Assembly: GCF_932276165.1 (NCBI RefSeq)
Contig: NC_063995.1
Coordinates: 2,604,001 to 2,668,000 of the forward strand
From: Plutella xylostella
Lineage: Eukaryota; Arthropoda; Insecta; Lepidoptera; Plutellidae
Direction of reading: 5' to 3'
DNA: 64,000 bases
A program made the position numbers and the translations under genes. The notes below the pieces were generated by a model. That model made no database searches and was not told the origin of the DNA. It saw nothing but the letters and a program-made list of their open reading frames with translations. How positions within the stretch are numbered: the stretch's first letter is position 1; each line of letters opens with the position of its first letter. This document shows, in pieces, positions 18,964-33,900 of this stretch.

Positions 18964-21900
18964 CTGAGGATGAAATCATGCAGTCAGCGAACTATAATAC
19001 CCTATTGGTAGTATCATACAGTTTAATAAAGGAGATTAGCTTGCTGGGTAGAGGTTGGATAAGGAACGCTGGGGTAAATGTTGTAACGCCTTCAATTTTA
19101 GAGCGTTGGTTCATAGTTCTGAGGGTTGCTATTGTAGGCATGATCTATTAATGCAATTTAAACATGAAGTCACCGCATGTACCTTATCTGTCTCTACTTG
19201 TACGTTATTTGTAGGTAGGTACCTAATTATGTTATTAATTGGAAATTGCGACTACTATGTAGTAAAGTACTAAGTAACATATATTAATAAAATGGGATAT
19301 AAACTGAATATAATATTGAAAAGTGACAGCACTCAAAAACCGCATTTATAAATTATATTTCGTTCCCATACATTTGCACCTTCACCTTTGTATTGCATCT
19401 AAGAGCAGCGCGTGAGTCTACCCATGTACCAAGCCAGGCAGCGAGACATTTGTCTCACAAGACTCCCAACACGGACAGTTGTATGCTAATGAAGCCATAA
19501 ACTCCACAACTCCGTTACATAAAACAAATCGCAGAAACAATCGCGCATCAGCGTCGGATACTCGCTAGATGCCATTCAATATGTAACACTGTCCGTCAGC
19601 TTTCTGTTTCACTGCTAACATGGGAGAGTTGATCCTACACAATGGCGATATCGCCTTGTGATTGATACTACATGCCTCGTTATGCGAAACAGTGCGTAAT
19701 TATCGGAATTCTTAATACCTCCGCTTGAGAGATGATAGGGGGGCCTCACTTTCGACTATATGAGAGAATACTTCGATGAGACTATTTATAAGAAGTCTCC
19801 TCTAAACTGCCACTTTTTCAAGCTTCCGTGCTAAGACATGGATAGGACCCACTGTACTCGGATAGACAGTGAAGGTACCTATATCAGGGATAGTGAATTT
19901 CCTGAGTATTCGATGTTACAAGGTTTATATAGATTCAACTTTGTTATTAGGTACCTAGGTATATTAATGTTTGCAATATTAGGTAAGTACTTATTTGATA
20001 TTTAAACATTTAAGTACTTCGTGTAACCCATATAGGTACGAGTAAGAGGCTATTTGCACATTTTAAAAGGTACAATGGGAGACGGACTTTGCAGTAAGTA
20101 TTGACTCGAGATAAGCCGCAAATCTACGTACGTATGGATCGCTACGGTCCAATGTTTATTGTGAGATACAATGGGACGAATGGAATCACTGTACAACAGG
20201 ATGTGTTATGTCCAAGTCCATGGCCTTTAAATATTTACTAGAGATCACCAAAACAAGAACAATATAAGTAGTTAAAGTTTACTAAAAATTAAGTAACTAG
20301 ACGAGTACGAGTACCTACTTACCTACATAATATATAATAAGTATATATCTATACCTATTCCAAATATTCCAACAGACCTACCAGAGTTTGTAATTTTGCG
20401 ACAACCATACACGGTTTGCCTAATCATTTTTATTAATTTACGAGGAAGAGTGTTTGCTGATTTATTTATTTTTTACTATAAGACATGCAAATGCGAACAT
20501 CGTGGAATTTGCCGAGCGTCGCGACTAAACCAACGTAGGCAATATTATTCAATATGAAGCGGTAAAATCTGTTGTATCATCTCATCCTTTTACATAACGT
20601 TAGATATCTGAATATAATTAAGCCGGCAAGCTCGTGACGTCTTCCGGTGCACTCGACCGGTCGGAGTCTGCCATCGACTAGAGATAGCAGAGAAAGTGAT
20701 GTGTCTAGTAATTACAGATGGTAGGCCGATGGACTTAGATTGATACTGTTACTTGTCGTGTAGTAAGACGAATAGGCGGTGCAGTAACCCGGCGGGTCAC
20801 TTTGATGTTATGTGATAGTGCAGGTGTAGTGAACGTTTTGTATTCTTGTATAATCATTGTTGTGGTGGAAACCTATAAAAGTTTCTAAGGATGTGAGAAG
20901 ACAATATCAAAATTATTCGAAATTTACATAAGTACAATTTTTATAGCCAGTATTTATTTGTGAGTGAGCGCATGAAATTTCTAGCTGTTTATAGCTGCTT
21001 CTATACGATGGATCATTTTCAAATGACCAATGAATTGTTTGTAGAAAATTCTAATACCGCACTTTTAAGTATAATAATATGCTATCCAACATGTCATTGT
21101 GATAGTAGTAGTAGTTCTAAATTCCATATATATTATAGATAACTAAAGATCTAGCCATAAATAGTAAACAGATACCTACAGTGAAATCTCCATGTTTACC
21201 GGCAGGTACATTGCCTTAGTATAAACAGGTAGATATGTATATCTTTTCACTATGCCTTGGTTTCCGTAATCGTAATTGCTCGAGTAAAAGTGAGGTGTTG
21301 ATGTGAAAGGCTTGGCCGCGCCACCGAGTGTGGACTTGGCACCAACTTGTAACTGTATACGTAGTTATTATAATTGCTTTCCAATGGTTGTTTTTGTTTT
21401 GTTTTTTGTAAAATAAGTATCTACTGAGAGTTAGAAGGGAAGATCTTTATTTAGAGAGGTGAGAGGAACTAGATACTTTCATAAGACATTTATTTAAATA
21501 CTTGATTGCTTTCGTCGATGTTTGGTTTGGTACTGGGTACAGTAATCAGTCACAAAATTATCATGTGATAGTAGGAGATAGGTGAACACGAGGTAGACTC
21601 ACAAACTTAGAAAAAAAATAAACAAAGTCATACAGTTGCTATAAAACATAGTTAACGACTTTAGTATATATTCTTCTAATGATCATGTCGGTGACAAAAA
21701 TGAGCTACACTAGGCTTTGTCACCGTGGTCTGGATCTGTCATTCGCTAATCTCACTAAGGTACCATCAGAGGGGTCAGTATGTGACGAAAAACAAAGCTT
21801 CGGAGCGCTGCTGCGCGAGCTATGCCTATATCGTTGGTGGCTGGTTGTATCTTTCGTGCCAATTGCAAGACAGCTCTCATTCGTTCGTTTTTCGTAAGTA

Positions 21901-24900
21901 TAGAGTCTATAGAGTAACCCTCTTGTAACTGAATTAGACACTAGTATTGAAGTAATATCTTACCCAATGCGAGGTCCAGTCTCCCATGACGAGCGCGGGG
22001 CCGAACGAGCGCGCCGGGTTCATGCTGGACCCGGTGAACGGCACCTGCGTTATACAGGGTGTTGAACAAATGGTTTGTAGGCGTAAAGGGGGTAAAAAAG
22101 GTTAGATCAAAGGCCATTTTGTATGGCATAGCAAAAAATATATATGATCGAAAATTTTACATGAAATAGGTTTAAATAGGTTATTAGAAGCATTATATGT
22201 ACTGATTCAGATGAAATAATGCGATTAAATACTCGTAAAATTTTAGTCCGCTGGACTCTCAACCTTAAACAGGTAGCCTGTAATGGTTGAATAATACGAC
22301 CATTGTCGGACTCTGCTCGACTATAGGCGATTGTTGCTTGACAAATGGAGAGTGCAAAAGAATCGTCTCCTCGATGAACTTAAAACGGTTTGACAGTGAA
22401 CAAAATGCGCAAAGATTTTTCTATGTTATGTATGCGACACAACATCTTGTACATTTTTTATCTAAGTCGGTTGATAATGAAACTCACGGCAGCGGCATGG
22501 CACGCAGTAATACTCAGCCCGATGGCGAGCGGGCCCGAGCCCTTGAGGTCCACGCGGCCGGCGTCGCACACCGCCTGCACCGTCAGCACCAGCACGAACG
22601 TGATCAGAGCCTCCACCAGCACCGCCTGGGAAGGAAGAAGGGTAAGACGGGGACATATAGGTACTTGACTTATTTTTAGCGTGTGACACTAAAACTGGCG
22701 TTTATCAACGAGGAGAAATGATGAGCCAGTGGGATTAGTTAGCGTACATTAACGTACCGTTAATACGGTTGTCGGGGAGGGGCTCCTTTGCCCTCCTGGC
22801 AGCTGGGTCGACTACTTCAGAAAGGTCTTGGATGTGGAATTTCTAGGATAGGAGGAGTTTTGTGGCGCTCCTTGTCTGAACTCAACAGCAAAAAATACCA
22901 AATTTTGACAAAATCAAAATATGAAGACGGTGAGAGGTAGTTACCTGTCCATCAGTGATGCCAGGTCCCGGCAGTGTCATTCCGAAGCCCATCACCCTGC
23001 TGTCGGGCACGGCTAGCTGTAAGAAAAATGAAACTTATAAAAAACCAATATTTTTTACGTGGCATGAAATCTTTAAATATAGCTAAACCAAAAATATTTC
23101 AATAAAATAACAAAAGTAACTGCAAATTTTAAACCGTAGATATCTAATTAAAAGAGCTTAAAGCTCGCGCTCATGATATGAAAGTCGCATTTTTTTGCAT
23201 AAGATTACAGTTAGTTACTGATGCCAAATACGACTGGTGAATTAAACGTTTTAGTATCATTGCCCTTGTAACTGCGTATAGGAAGCTAGCGGGACCGGTT
23301 AGTCGGTTACTGGTATAAGTATTTGGGCGGATTTTTCGACCGCGATTTTTTTATTCCGGGTTCCCAAAACATCTGTGTCAAGGTAATGATATCCGTTACC
23401 TGTACTTAGTCTAAATAATCATTTATGATAACTACTATTAAGTCATTGGCTTAAATTAGTTAATAGCTTTTATTAGGTGTACAATATTGGTGTCGGTACA
23501 AACGTGTTCTGTTTATCTAAATTAAGGAAACTATGACTAGGTACCTAATTATAATTATTATTTTGATAATGCCAAGGGACAACCAAAACCTACCTAGTTA
23601 CATTTGACCTAAATAATTACGTTAACAATTATTCTAAATATTAATTATAAGAGGTTCATTAGACAGAGCCGGCATTATGCTCATGTATATCGGTACTGAA
23701 AGGTCGTGATTTATCTCGACTTAAATCACGCGGACGCGCATCATAATATTGTGTAGCAAAATGTCGCGCATCTCAAAACAAAGCATTCAAGACTAAAGGT
23801 TACATCTAGTACGCTAGATCATAATATTAATTGTTCCTGCCAAGCCTAATTGGCAGATTTTAACGTGATATTTAGCTGTTAAAGGACAAACGTAAAATCA
23901 ATAAACCCGCTTGTAAGCACACTGTAATTTACATATAAAGCATTCGACTTTGACATTGACTTTTGGCGAGGCTAGTCGTGTACGGGGACCGCTCGCATTC
24001 ATCAATATTCAGACACGAAGTCAAATTATGTTTGATTTATTTGAGTAATAGAGCTTCGTGAGTTATTTGAAAGCTATGTTCGAGTCATGAGCGAAAGCTC
24101 TAGAGCTTTAATTGTGCATGTTACCAGTCAAATGTTATATGTGTATGGCTGTGTTTGCAAACTATTCAGTGTACGTCGTTGATAAAATAAAGCTCAATAG
24201 TGGATTTGTAACACACACTACATAAAAAAGACTATTCCCTCATAGACATTGAAACCTATGTTTATTAACAGAAGCATTAAATCAAATGAAAGTGCTGAAG
24301 TAATCTTCAGCCTACTTACAGCCTGTGTCTCTTGATCCCAACGACCTCAAGTCTGCTATTTTTTTATGGTAGATGTTAATAGGATTTAAGCAACAAGAGG
24401 AAATTACATATTTGCCTACCAAATTCCTGTTAAATGCAACATTTCTCCTGGTTTACATCCAATATCCAATTAACACCTATAAAACAGCAGACCTGCGGCC
24501 CAGCTGCCATGAGTCAACATTAAAATCACCTCGAAAACTTGCACTGCACTTTCCATTACAAACACATACTTGTGAGACACAGTCTGCACATCGAAGGCCT
24601 TTGAACCAATTTATTCCTTTTATTCATAGCTCATCAGTGTCAGGGCGAACTGCAGAGTTTTTATCGCGTCACCTTTATAACTAACGGCATGTTAGAACTA
24701 GTGTGAAATAGCTTTAGGCTTATAAGGTTGATCTCGTTAAATAACTCTTTGTAGATCGCTGGGTTCTGCAGGTGGTTATATTTAAAAAAAGTATGAGTCT
24801 CGAGTTCATTAGCAATTAGAACTTACTTGACATTGACAGTCGATCGGATTCATATAAAAATCATCAAAAGTATGAACTATGAAGTAGGTATGCTCTAATC

Positions 24901-27900
24901 GGCAGAGAACTTTACTGTACGTACTCGTATTTAGTCAGACAGAACATTTCTTACAGCTCCTAAGAATTTCGTCGTTACATTGTTACCTATTTCTGTGTAT
25001 CACTAAGGCTCCGGCTGATTAAACTAACAGATGTAAAAATCCCCTAAAACTTAATAAGGGTACTTACATAATAAAACTTATCTCTAACTCTAAGCCTATT
25101 GTTTTTTAATATATAAAACTTTTGAAAGACTGATATGTATTTATAAAACAGATCATCATTCATCCCGACACACATTAACTTAAGGCAATCCCCTCATGAT
25201 TTCCACTCACCCTGATGAAGGCAGCACCAGCGACGGCCCCCAGGGACTGCACGATGACGTAGAAGACGGCCTTCACCAGCTTGATGTCTCCGGAGGCGAA
25301 TAGCCCCAGCGTCACCGCCGGGTTGATGTGGCCGCCCGACACGTGCGCTATGCCCTGCCAACAACACCACATCGTCAGACTACAGTTATCCGTAAGTTAT
25401 AGAGGTATACTCGCGAGCTATGAAATAGTTCCAGTGAAAATAGGACCAAATTACTCGTAAATGGAGAGTGACATTTGCAATATTGAAGTACATTTTCCAG
25501 CTAAAAAAGTTATATTGTGTTCAAATTCTAAATTTAATGTTTTAAAAAATTGGCATCATTTAGTGTCGGCATTTTGTAACCTTTTCATTGCTCGTTAGTT
25601 AAATTGTGAATCTTTTTAAGCTTAAGAAGATAAGCCTCACACAAGGAGAGCTACAACACTTTTTCCTCGGCCTCTGAAAAAGAAAGCGTAGCGTGGGACG
25701 CCCGTTGGCCCGATGACAGAGTATTGTTGCAGAGGTCTATCCAGCCAAGCAAAATGACGGGATAATGATGATTCATTCATAAAATCAAAGTCAGTATAAG
25801 CTTTTTTCTACGGCACTATAGAACCCTAATACGGATTTAGCTACAGCAGGTTTTTGCTGCGTCCCAAATGGAAGTTGAACTGACCTGAACTAGATACTAT
25901 GTCTGTAGATAAATCTAATAAAAGGATCACACGACCTCTGTATCTTGTGATCAAACACGACGTCAAGATCGCGAACTGCTTGGAATGATAATAATAAGGG
26001 CCGTAGAATTAACCATAAGGTAACATTTGAACTTTGGGTTAACTTCGTTCAATCATTATGATTGAGTTAAAAGTTTTTAAAATTATATTCGACTTTAAGT
26101 TGTCCTACAACCTGTCTTAAGTCTTAACCCCATCAATTTGCAACATAACCCAAATAAACAAGTGTTTGGTATGTATGTAAGTATATGAAAGTAATCGGTG
26201 GTGTGGTACAAACATAATAAAAAATATATTAATTATTATAGTTAACTTAAGTTATTAATAGTCTTATCAAATGTACCTTCCGCTTCTTGAGTTCAATAGT
26301 AGATTGGGTTAGGTTATAATTATATATTAAGAATATAACTTAGATTTCCACCACAGATATCCACGCCAAATCATTCATTAAAGTAAGCCAGTTATTACTT
26401 ATTACCAGTCTAATGGCACTATTAAAGCTATTAGATTATAAATTACTATTACTTCAGGTTTTACAGAATGGCCAATGGCCCCGGTGTACCTTTCTCTGTA
26501 TATGATAAAGACTGAATTAAAGTTATTTATTAGATGATATAGTCGGTACAATTTCAAATGTACAGTTGTATGCCGATGTTAAATGAAGCTTATTATATTT
26601 ACTCTCATATTGTATTTAAGAAACACAAGATCATTAAACAACCTCAAGTCACAACAGCGAGACGCTTTCAAACAAGTTCATTAACGCAACTTGTGTGCTT
26701 AAAGCGCAACATGCACACAACCAACTCAAATAAATAAATAGAGCCTACTTGTCTATGGTTGAAAGGCCTTCAAAAAGTCATCGAGCTGTCAAAGTGCGCC
26801 ATTGACATGTCATCAACTGCACACGTTCCCACGATCCAAATAGTTGAACCACTGTGCATAATATACAGGGGTTTTATTATGACGAGGCCCGGGAAAATTT
26901 CGGGTTTGTCACTCAGGGACATTGTTTAATATGAATATGTCTGAAAGGTTGATGTCTCAAATGTCTAGTATTCAAAAGACATCAGAAATAGGCAAAATTT
27001 GATTTTCTCTAAAACTTCTTTTGCCAATAACTTAAAAAACAAAAGGATTAACTTGTACTATGTTTTGATAGCTATGTTTTTTTAAGTCAGTACTGTATAA
27101 TAAAAGATCAACCTGTATACAATTTTTGTAACTTCTAATAACATTGTATCCAATACAAGCAACGCGTAGGAGGGCAAACGCAATAACGTGTTGTTCAGTG
27201 ATTTACAGTGTCATTGATAAGTGTTTTATGACTCATTAATATTTGGCTCAGTTTGGTGTATGAGTTACACCTAATAAATTCATATTTTAATTGCAATCAA
27301 ATTGAATTTCATTATATTAATAGATTTTGATGATATATTTTGTTTAAATATAACTAGGTAAATTTTTGTGTTAGTATAATTACGTTTTGGTAAAAATTTA
27401 GAATTGTGATAGACTCATTAAAATTTTAAAGTTAAAGTAACATAAATATTTATAACTTTTGCATTTAAATCATGATAATTTTTTTACAAAGACAAATACA
27501 GGTTCTTTCACAAATGTATTTTATCCAGTACAAAAGAATTCAACGCGCGCGTGAACTTTCAAACTGTGTTTGTCCCGAGGATTGTTCTCTCATGGCATGG
27601 CGGAAATTAAAACAAAATTCAAATACACAGTATATATCTTCTTTCTCAGTTGTAATCCTTTATAATGAATTTTATGCTCAGAATAATATTTATATAATAT
27701 TATAACTCAAGGTATGACTAACTATATAGAGTTATGTATTAAGATTTGATTATAATTATTTAATTTTAAGTAGTCCAGGGCGCATTAGTAGGCTTTACCC
27801 TCTGTTTGTCTTTTTTTTCTATGAATAAGTACCTACATAAAAGTTTATCTATCTCAATAAAAAAACAAGAAAAACTAAATAGCAGACTAGCCCCTTGCGC

Positions 27901-30900
27901 TTATGAAAAGCTCGCCACATGGTGCAGGGGTCTAAGCCTTGAAGCTGCAGCTACCAGGCACACGCAGGTCACTCGCGGTCACACACAAGGGCGGCTACAA
28001 TCCCTATACGTTATGTAACTGACCACATGTGATCTAGATTATAGGCGATTATGCACCATTATCACAGACATAGGTGTGGGCTGAGAATGTTCTAGACTTC
28101 AAGCCTGTGGGCACAGCTTGTGAGCTTTTGTGTCTTATGAAGGCATAATTGTTTACATTATGTAAAGTCTTATTATAACTAGGTACTGATATTACACACA
28201 TATGGGTACCTAAAGTGGTGTGGGGTGCTACGATGTAATCTCTACAACGATAAAATCGACTGTGTGAATTCGTAAATATGTTGACTCATTCAAATAGATT
28301 CTAGAGGTAAATCAAATCGAGTGTGGGTGTGTTATTTGTTTCAGCCCCGCAGCAGCTTTAATCATAAATGTTTGTAATATATTTACCTACATACATTATT
28401 ACCTGATTCAATAAATGCATTCGGAGTTAATTAAAAACAAATTATCTCACTCAAAACTTAGATACCACCTGTTTACAAAGTTTATTTTCACCTCAATATA
28501 TATTATTAATATCTCGACCTATTTACTAAATCCGTTTACATTTAATTACCATGTATGTTAGTATGTAATTACATAATTAATAGCCATCCATTTGGAAGTC
28601 AACCTCAGCGTGATATGTGCGTGAGATTACGTTTTATCATTTTGGGATCATCGTATTATGACATCATTAGTGATTGGCAGTATGTACGTATATACGTATC
28701 TTAGGGCAGATTTTTCAACAGTCAGATAAAATTATCTGTGGATAATTCTGATGCTGTCGCATCTGAATTTTTGTATTAGACAGTGTCAGCAATGATTTTA
28801 TTCGACGACAGTGACCATTGAAAAATCAGCCCTTACGCACATATCACTTGAGTAATCATTGATTTAAGGCATATCGCACCCCTAGAATGATTCTTTCCGA
28901 TATATCTCTATAAAAATTATAATGATAATAAAGTTGTGACAAAACAAACAGATGAAATAAATGCAATACTATCAACAACTTTGAAATAAACTAAATAGAT
29001 AAAACGGCTGAAATACGAAGAAAATTCTTTATGATTACAAAATGTAAGTGAGTGTGTAATCAAACAAATATTTAAACACTGACCTAACACTCACCTCTTG
29101 GAACCAAAGTGCTTGTTGTCTCTGCTGTATCTAATCTGATAGTTTCTCTACACTTATTATAGATCTTAGCCGCATATTGTGAAATATACAGAGTGCAATT
29201 CTATCAATGTATATAGGTTTTGTACTTACATTAAATATGCGAACAAGATGTGTGAATAATGATACAAAAACAATGCAAAAACTGTCCGCATTTTGTTCAC
29301 TGTCAAACTATTCTGAGTTCAACATAATGATAACCATTGTACCAATGAATAAGGTACTTAATAAAATCATCTAATCGAACTAATTCAAAATAAGTGGGGT
29401 GTTATTTTGTCGACGCGTTTTTTGTCTGCACTGACACTCCATCTAGTTCGTACCTATAAATATATATTTGCTCTATGCCAATTTTTTATGTTTTGTGCTG
29501 ACTCTACCTGCATGATATGCAACCTATGTTTGATGGTCGAATGGCGTAGTGGTTAGTGGCCCTGACTGCTATGCCGAAGGTCCCGGGTTCGATTCCCGGC
29601 TGGGGCAGATATTTGTTTAAAGACAGATATTTGTACTCGGGTCTTGGGTGTTGTTGATATTTATATTTAATATTTATCTATCTATGTATTTGTGTAGATA
29701 TATCAGCTGTCCGATACCCATAACACAGGCTCTGACTAGCTTGAGGTCGGATGGCCGTGTGTGAGATGTCCCCACATATCATATTATGATGTATATCTGG
29801 CATGCACCATAAGTGACAAGAGGTGCCTGCCAGCCTACTTAGCACAAGCTGCAAGGTGCAACCGAACCGTTACTCAGCCTGGTTAAACGCTCGAATAAAA
29901 TCACGTTTTCGATAACTGTTAGTTTGTAGTTTGTACCGGATAATAAATTAACTGATAAGTTAGCGTTTATGTGATTAACAGTTTAAATGCACCAAGATTT
30001 AAACGTGGTGTAGAATTCGCGAATAGTTGTATATAAGTACCTATGAATTCACTTAGTAGAAAATGTATTGGATTTAATTAAATTTGTACTTCGATTTTTT
30101 CATGCAATTGAGTCTTGCGACCTATATTTCTCCAATTTTGAGTGACCGATGAGTGATGATAGACCAATGACGACTTTTAGTTGCTAAGCTAGCCAGCCAG
30201 CCTACTTATTATTAATAATATTGACTTGTGAGACAAATCAAAGCACATCGCACAAGAATTGTCGCACATTACATTTGTTATGAAAACAAGCTGGATTCTG
30301 ATGCCAACAATGCGGGGAATGTCGCTTACTGAGACATGCGATTATTATGTTTTAACTTCGTTCAGAAATATTGAACGATAACAAGATTATCGCATGTTTG
30401 TATTACATACAGCTGTGTAAAGATTTACTAGTTGAATTTATTGTTTAATATTAAAATGGGTCAGTTGTTTATTGTTTAAGATTAAAATGGGTCAGTAGTC
30501 AGTAGTATTTATGTGCATAGATACTTTAAAACAGATCCGAATTTATAAAAATCCGGCCTTCACATTTTCATGAAGCCATGTCGGTAAAATGATATAACTA
30601 ATTAATCATACAAAAAAAACAATGATTCCGATCTACAAACAAGCATCGATAACAATTAATTTATATGTTAATCGTTCAATTGTTCAGTGTCAATAGCTTG
30701 AGGCACCATACTATTGTGTTAAAATTTTGATTGGTGGACAATAGATATATCACTGTAATGTACATTGGACGAATGCTTTAAGAATAAGTTATGATTGTCT
30801 AGTATACGCTGAGTTGCAGAAAGGAACATTAGCCTAATGTCGACATTAAATCTATGTTTGTCTCTTTCTGTCTGTATCCAGTCAAAGCAAGGCAGTGATA

Positions 30901-33900
30901 CATTTAAGGTCGACATTAGCTTAAAGTCCCTTTCTGCAACTCAGCGATAGTCCTCAGAATCTTCTTCTTCTTAGCATTTGGGTGACAAATGCTAGAGTTA
31001 CGGACTATGTGTGCATACTAGATTGGTCAGTTAGATTAGCGTCAGTCCGTATAGTCTTAATCTAGTTTAGATCTAGATTATATTTAGTAATCTAGACTAT
31101 AACTGCCTCTCTGATGTAGTGATAGAATTATTATAAGAAGTAAGATATATGCTTTGACTTTGTTGATTATATCTCAAATCAGATAAAACTCATCAATCTT
31201 AACAATAACATTATGGAATGTGTGCCATCGCTTTCAATTTGACCTTCGCTACATGCAAAATGCTAACATCACTGATAGTGATAGTTTCAATCGATCAACA
31301 TAAACTGACTACTTCGGACATATGCACCGGGTATCATTAAAATAAAGACATTAAATAAATTTCCCTTATACAAGAATGGGTATTCGCTATAAGGACTATG
31401 AACATCTATTAATCATCACGTAAAAAAACTCTGTTTTCAGTTGGGTGTTACATACCAAACAAGACTTACAAACCTAATTGTTACTTGCACTCGTCGTAAA
31501 CGTATGGTAGATACTTAACTTGTTAAATGATTTTAAGATTTATTTTTTTCTATGGATAAATACTTTAGATATAAGATATAATAATTATTATTTATTATTT
31601 ATTAAGTATTTTTTCTATGGCTACATACTCTACCAATAAGATTTTTTTCTAATAAAACGATAAATCTAAGTAGTGCCTAGAACAGTATTCAACATCGGTA
31701 ATGATTGCCATTTGTAAAGTTACAATAAAAAATTATGTTTGATCTTAATTAGTAGTTTTTTTGTTTAGGTTTTTAGTCTTTCCTTTTGTCTTTAGTAGAA
31801 TCCATTGTATTGAAAATGAACAGACCGCGGAGAGCTTGACAAAAAGCTCAGTTGTAATATGTATGTATTATACTATTCTATATTCACGCATTACACACGT
31901 GTAGCTTATTTATTTATGGGAACAAAACGTTAACTAAAAATAGTTATATATTAATACATTATACAGAGTGTTGTAAATTAAAGGGTATAAACCGAAAAAG
32001 AGTGGCTCACGGGTTTTTTCTGAACCATTTTTGGTCTACCACTTTTGAACATTCGCGCTACTGACAATATCAAGCCTACTAAACCGATACACCACTAACT
32101 CAACAGGCGGCAAGAAGTTTTCCTACCTAATTTGTCGTGCATCTGACATAAGGCGGCGCGCACACCGGGCGGGCGCGTGCACTTGACCCTGACCGACTTG
32201 CGGCCGGCGACCGGGCGGACCGGACCGACACTTCCGATATCCGACCCCCCCGGTTGTCGCACTTGCTCGAGTATATTTTCGGTATATACCTATAAAAAAT
32301 TATAATGATAATTTTTATTTCCAAAAAAGTTGTTACACATTTGTCATTTAAATCTCTAATTAAACCTAAACATAAATTATGATATTAAATCAGTGACAAG
32401 TAAATTAGCATCTGCCGCTAAACTAGGTATAACCTGTGTTTCAGCATGCATCGCCCATTACCCGTTAGAAACCCATTTAAACGATCTTTTGATAGAGTGA
32501 ATGATGTGTGGGCTAAAAAATGAGATTGGATTTCAGTGAGTTTGGATATATTGAGATGTCATTTGAATTTCATCCGACAACTGCGAAGCTTATAAATGCG
32601 TTTGACTATCGACAGACCTACATCTATTTTTGACTAATTTCGTGTTGTATTAAACTTAATTTCAGTCGCTGAAGTACCTACCAATGTTCAAATTTATCAC
32701 TTTTTTTTTGTAATTTTGAGGACCGATGATTAAATAGATTATAATAAAAAAAAAACTTAAATTTATGACTTCACACATAATTACTTAAAACCATAAAACT
32801 AAGCAATAGTTTGCGGATTTTCATACTCCAAAATGTAATAACTGTCAGAAGTAGACGAGGTCAATATAAGTAATTTTAACGAAGATATGGCTTATAATTT
32901 ATAACATAGATTAATGGATCTATATTACTTTTATATATTTAAGTGGCCAAAGTACTCGTGTACTCACGACAGAACTAAATAGGTAAGAACTAACTGAGAT
33001 TTTTTAGAAACCGCATTACTTATTTCTTTACCGCATCATTAGGTACTGATTTAATCTAAAAAATGCCGTTTGTTGGTAAATCGTTAATTCAGAAATATAC
33101 CTACTGTGTTTCTTACTTTTTTTTAGACATAACAACCATTTTCACCAAGAATATTGTAATAATGAAAACTACCGAAACAGTGCAAAGGTTAAACAACAAG
33201 TGGTTTGATAAAACTGTTTTTCATACAAATGAATTGTAGGTATTTATTACATTATTATAATATACATTATAAGAATTAGATACGGAAATCATAATCAGAT
33301 AATGATGTTACGTTTTTAATAAGGAAGCTCCTGTGTCTGAGATTCATCATTATCACAGTTTTCCCAGTCCTATGTGACCTTTGAAATGTTTGTAAAATTG
33401 TTGTTGTTTTTTGTAAGTGGTACGTCTTTATTATGATTTCCTATATTACTATTAAATTAAAGCACATATTACATAATATAGAGAAGAAGTATACAAGAGC
33501 AGACGCATGTGAATGAATTAAAACTTTTTTGAAAATAAAAAGCACTGTGTTAATTTGAGTGCCGATTGACCTACACGGCTCGTTAATAAATAAATATAAA
33601 TAGCTTTATACCGGCAAGTGTACAGAACCTGTCACGATGTGTATCTCGAGTCTCGGGGCTCTGGGGTCACTCTAGCATACGAAAAACTAAGTTTCGGCAC
33701 GCTGCTGCGCTAGCCGTGACTCTATCTCGGTTTGTATAACGTACGGTACATCACGAATACTCTCAAAAAATTCAAATCGATGACTCAGTGGGTCATTCTG
33801 AACAACTTATGTTCTAAGAGTATTTATTGAAAATTCATGAAAATAAAAAAATATTTTCCATAGAAACTTTTTTGGTCACGTGACTTTTTTTATGGAGAAC

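Noticed and set aside
24373..24684. 103-codon ORF in aquaporin intron 3
   Set aside because: No family resemblance, random composition and no splice context.
29536..29610. Functional tRNA gene
   Set aside because: Internal promoter boxes are present, but the acceptor stem does not pair and the same head plus body recurs at 57124 and 60111, so it is a SINE.
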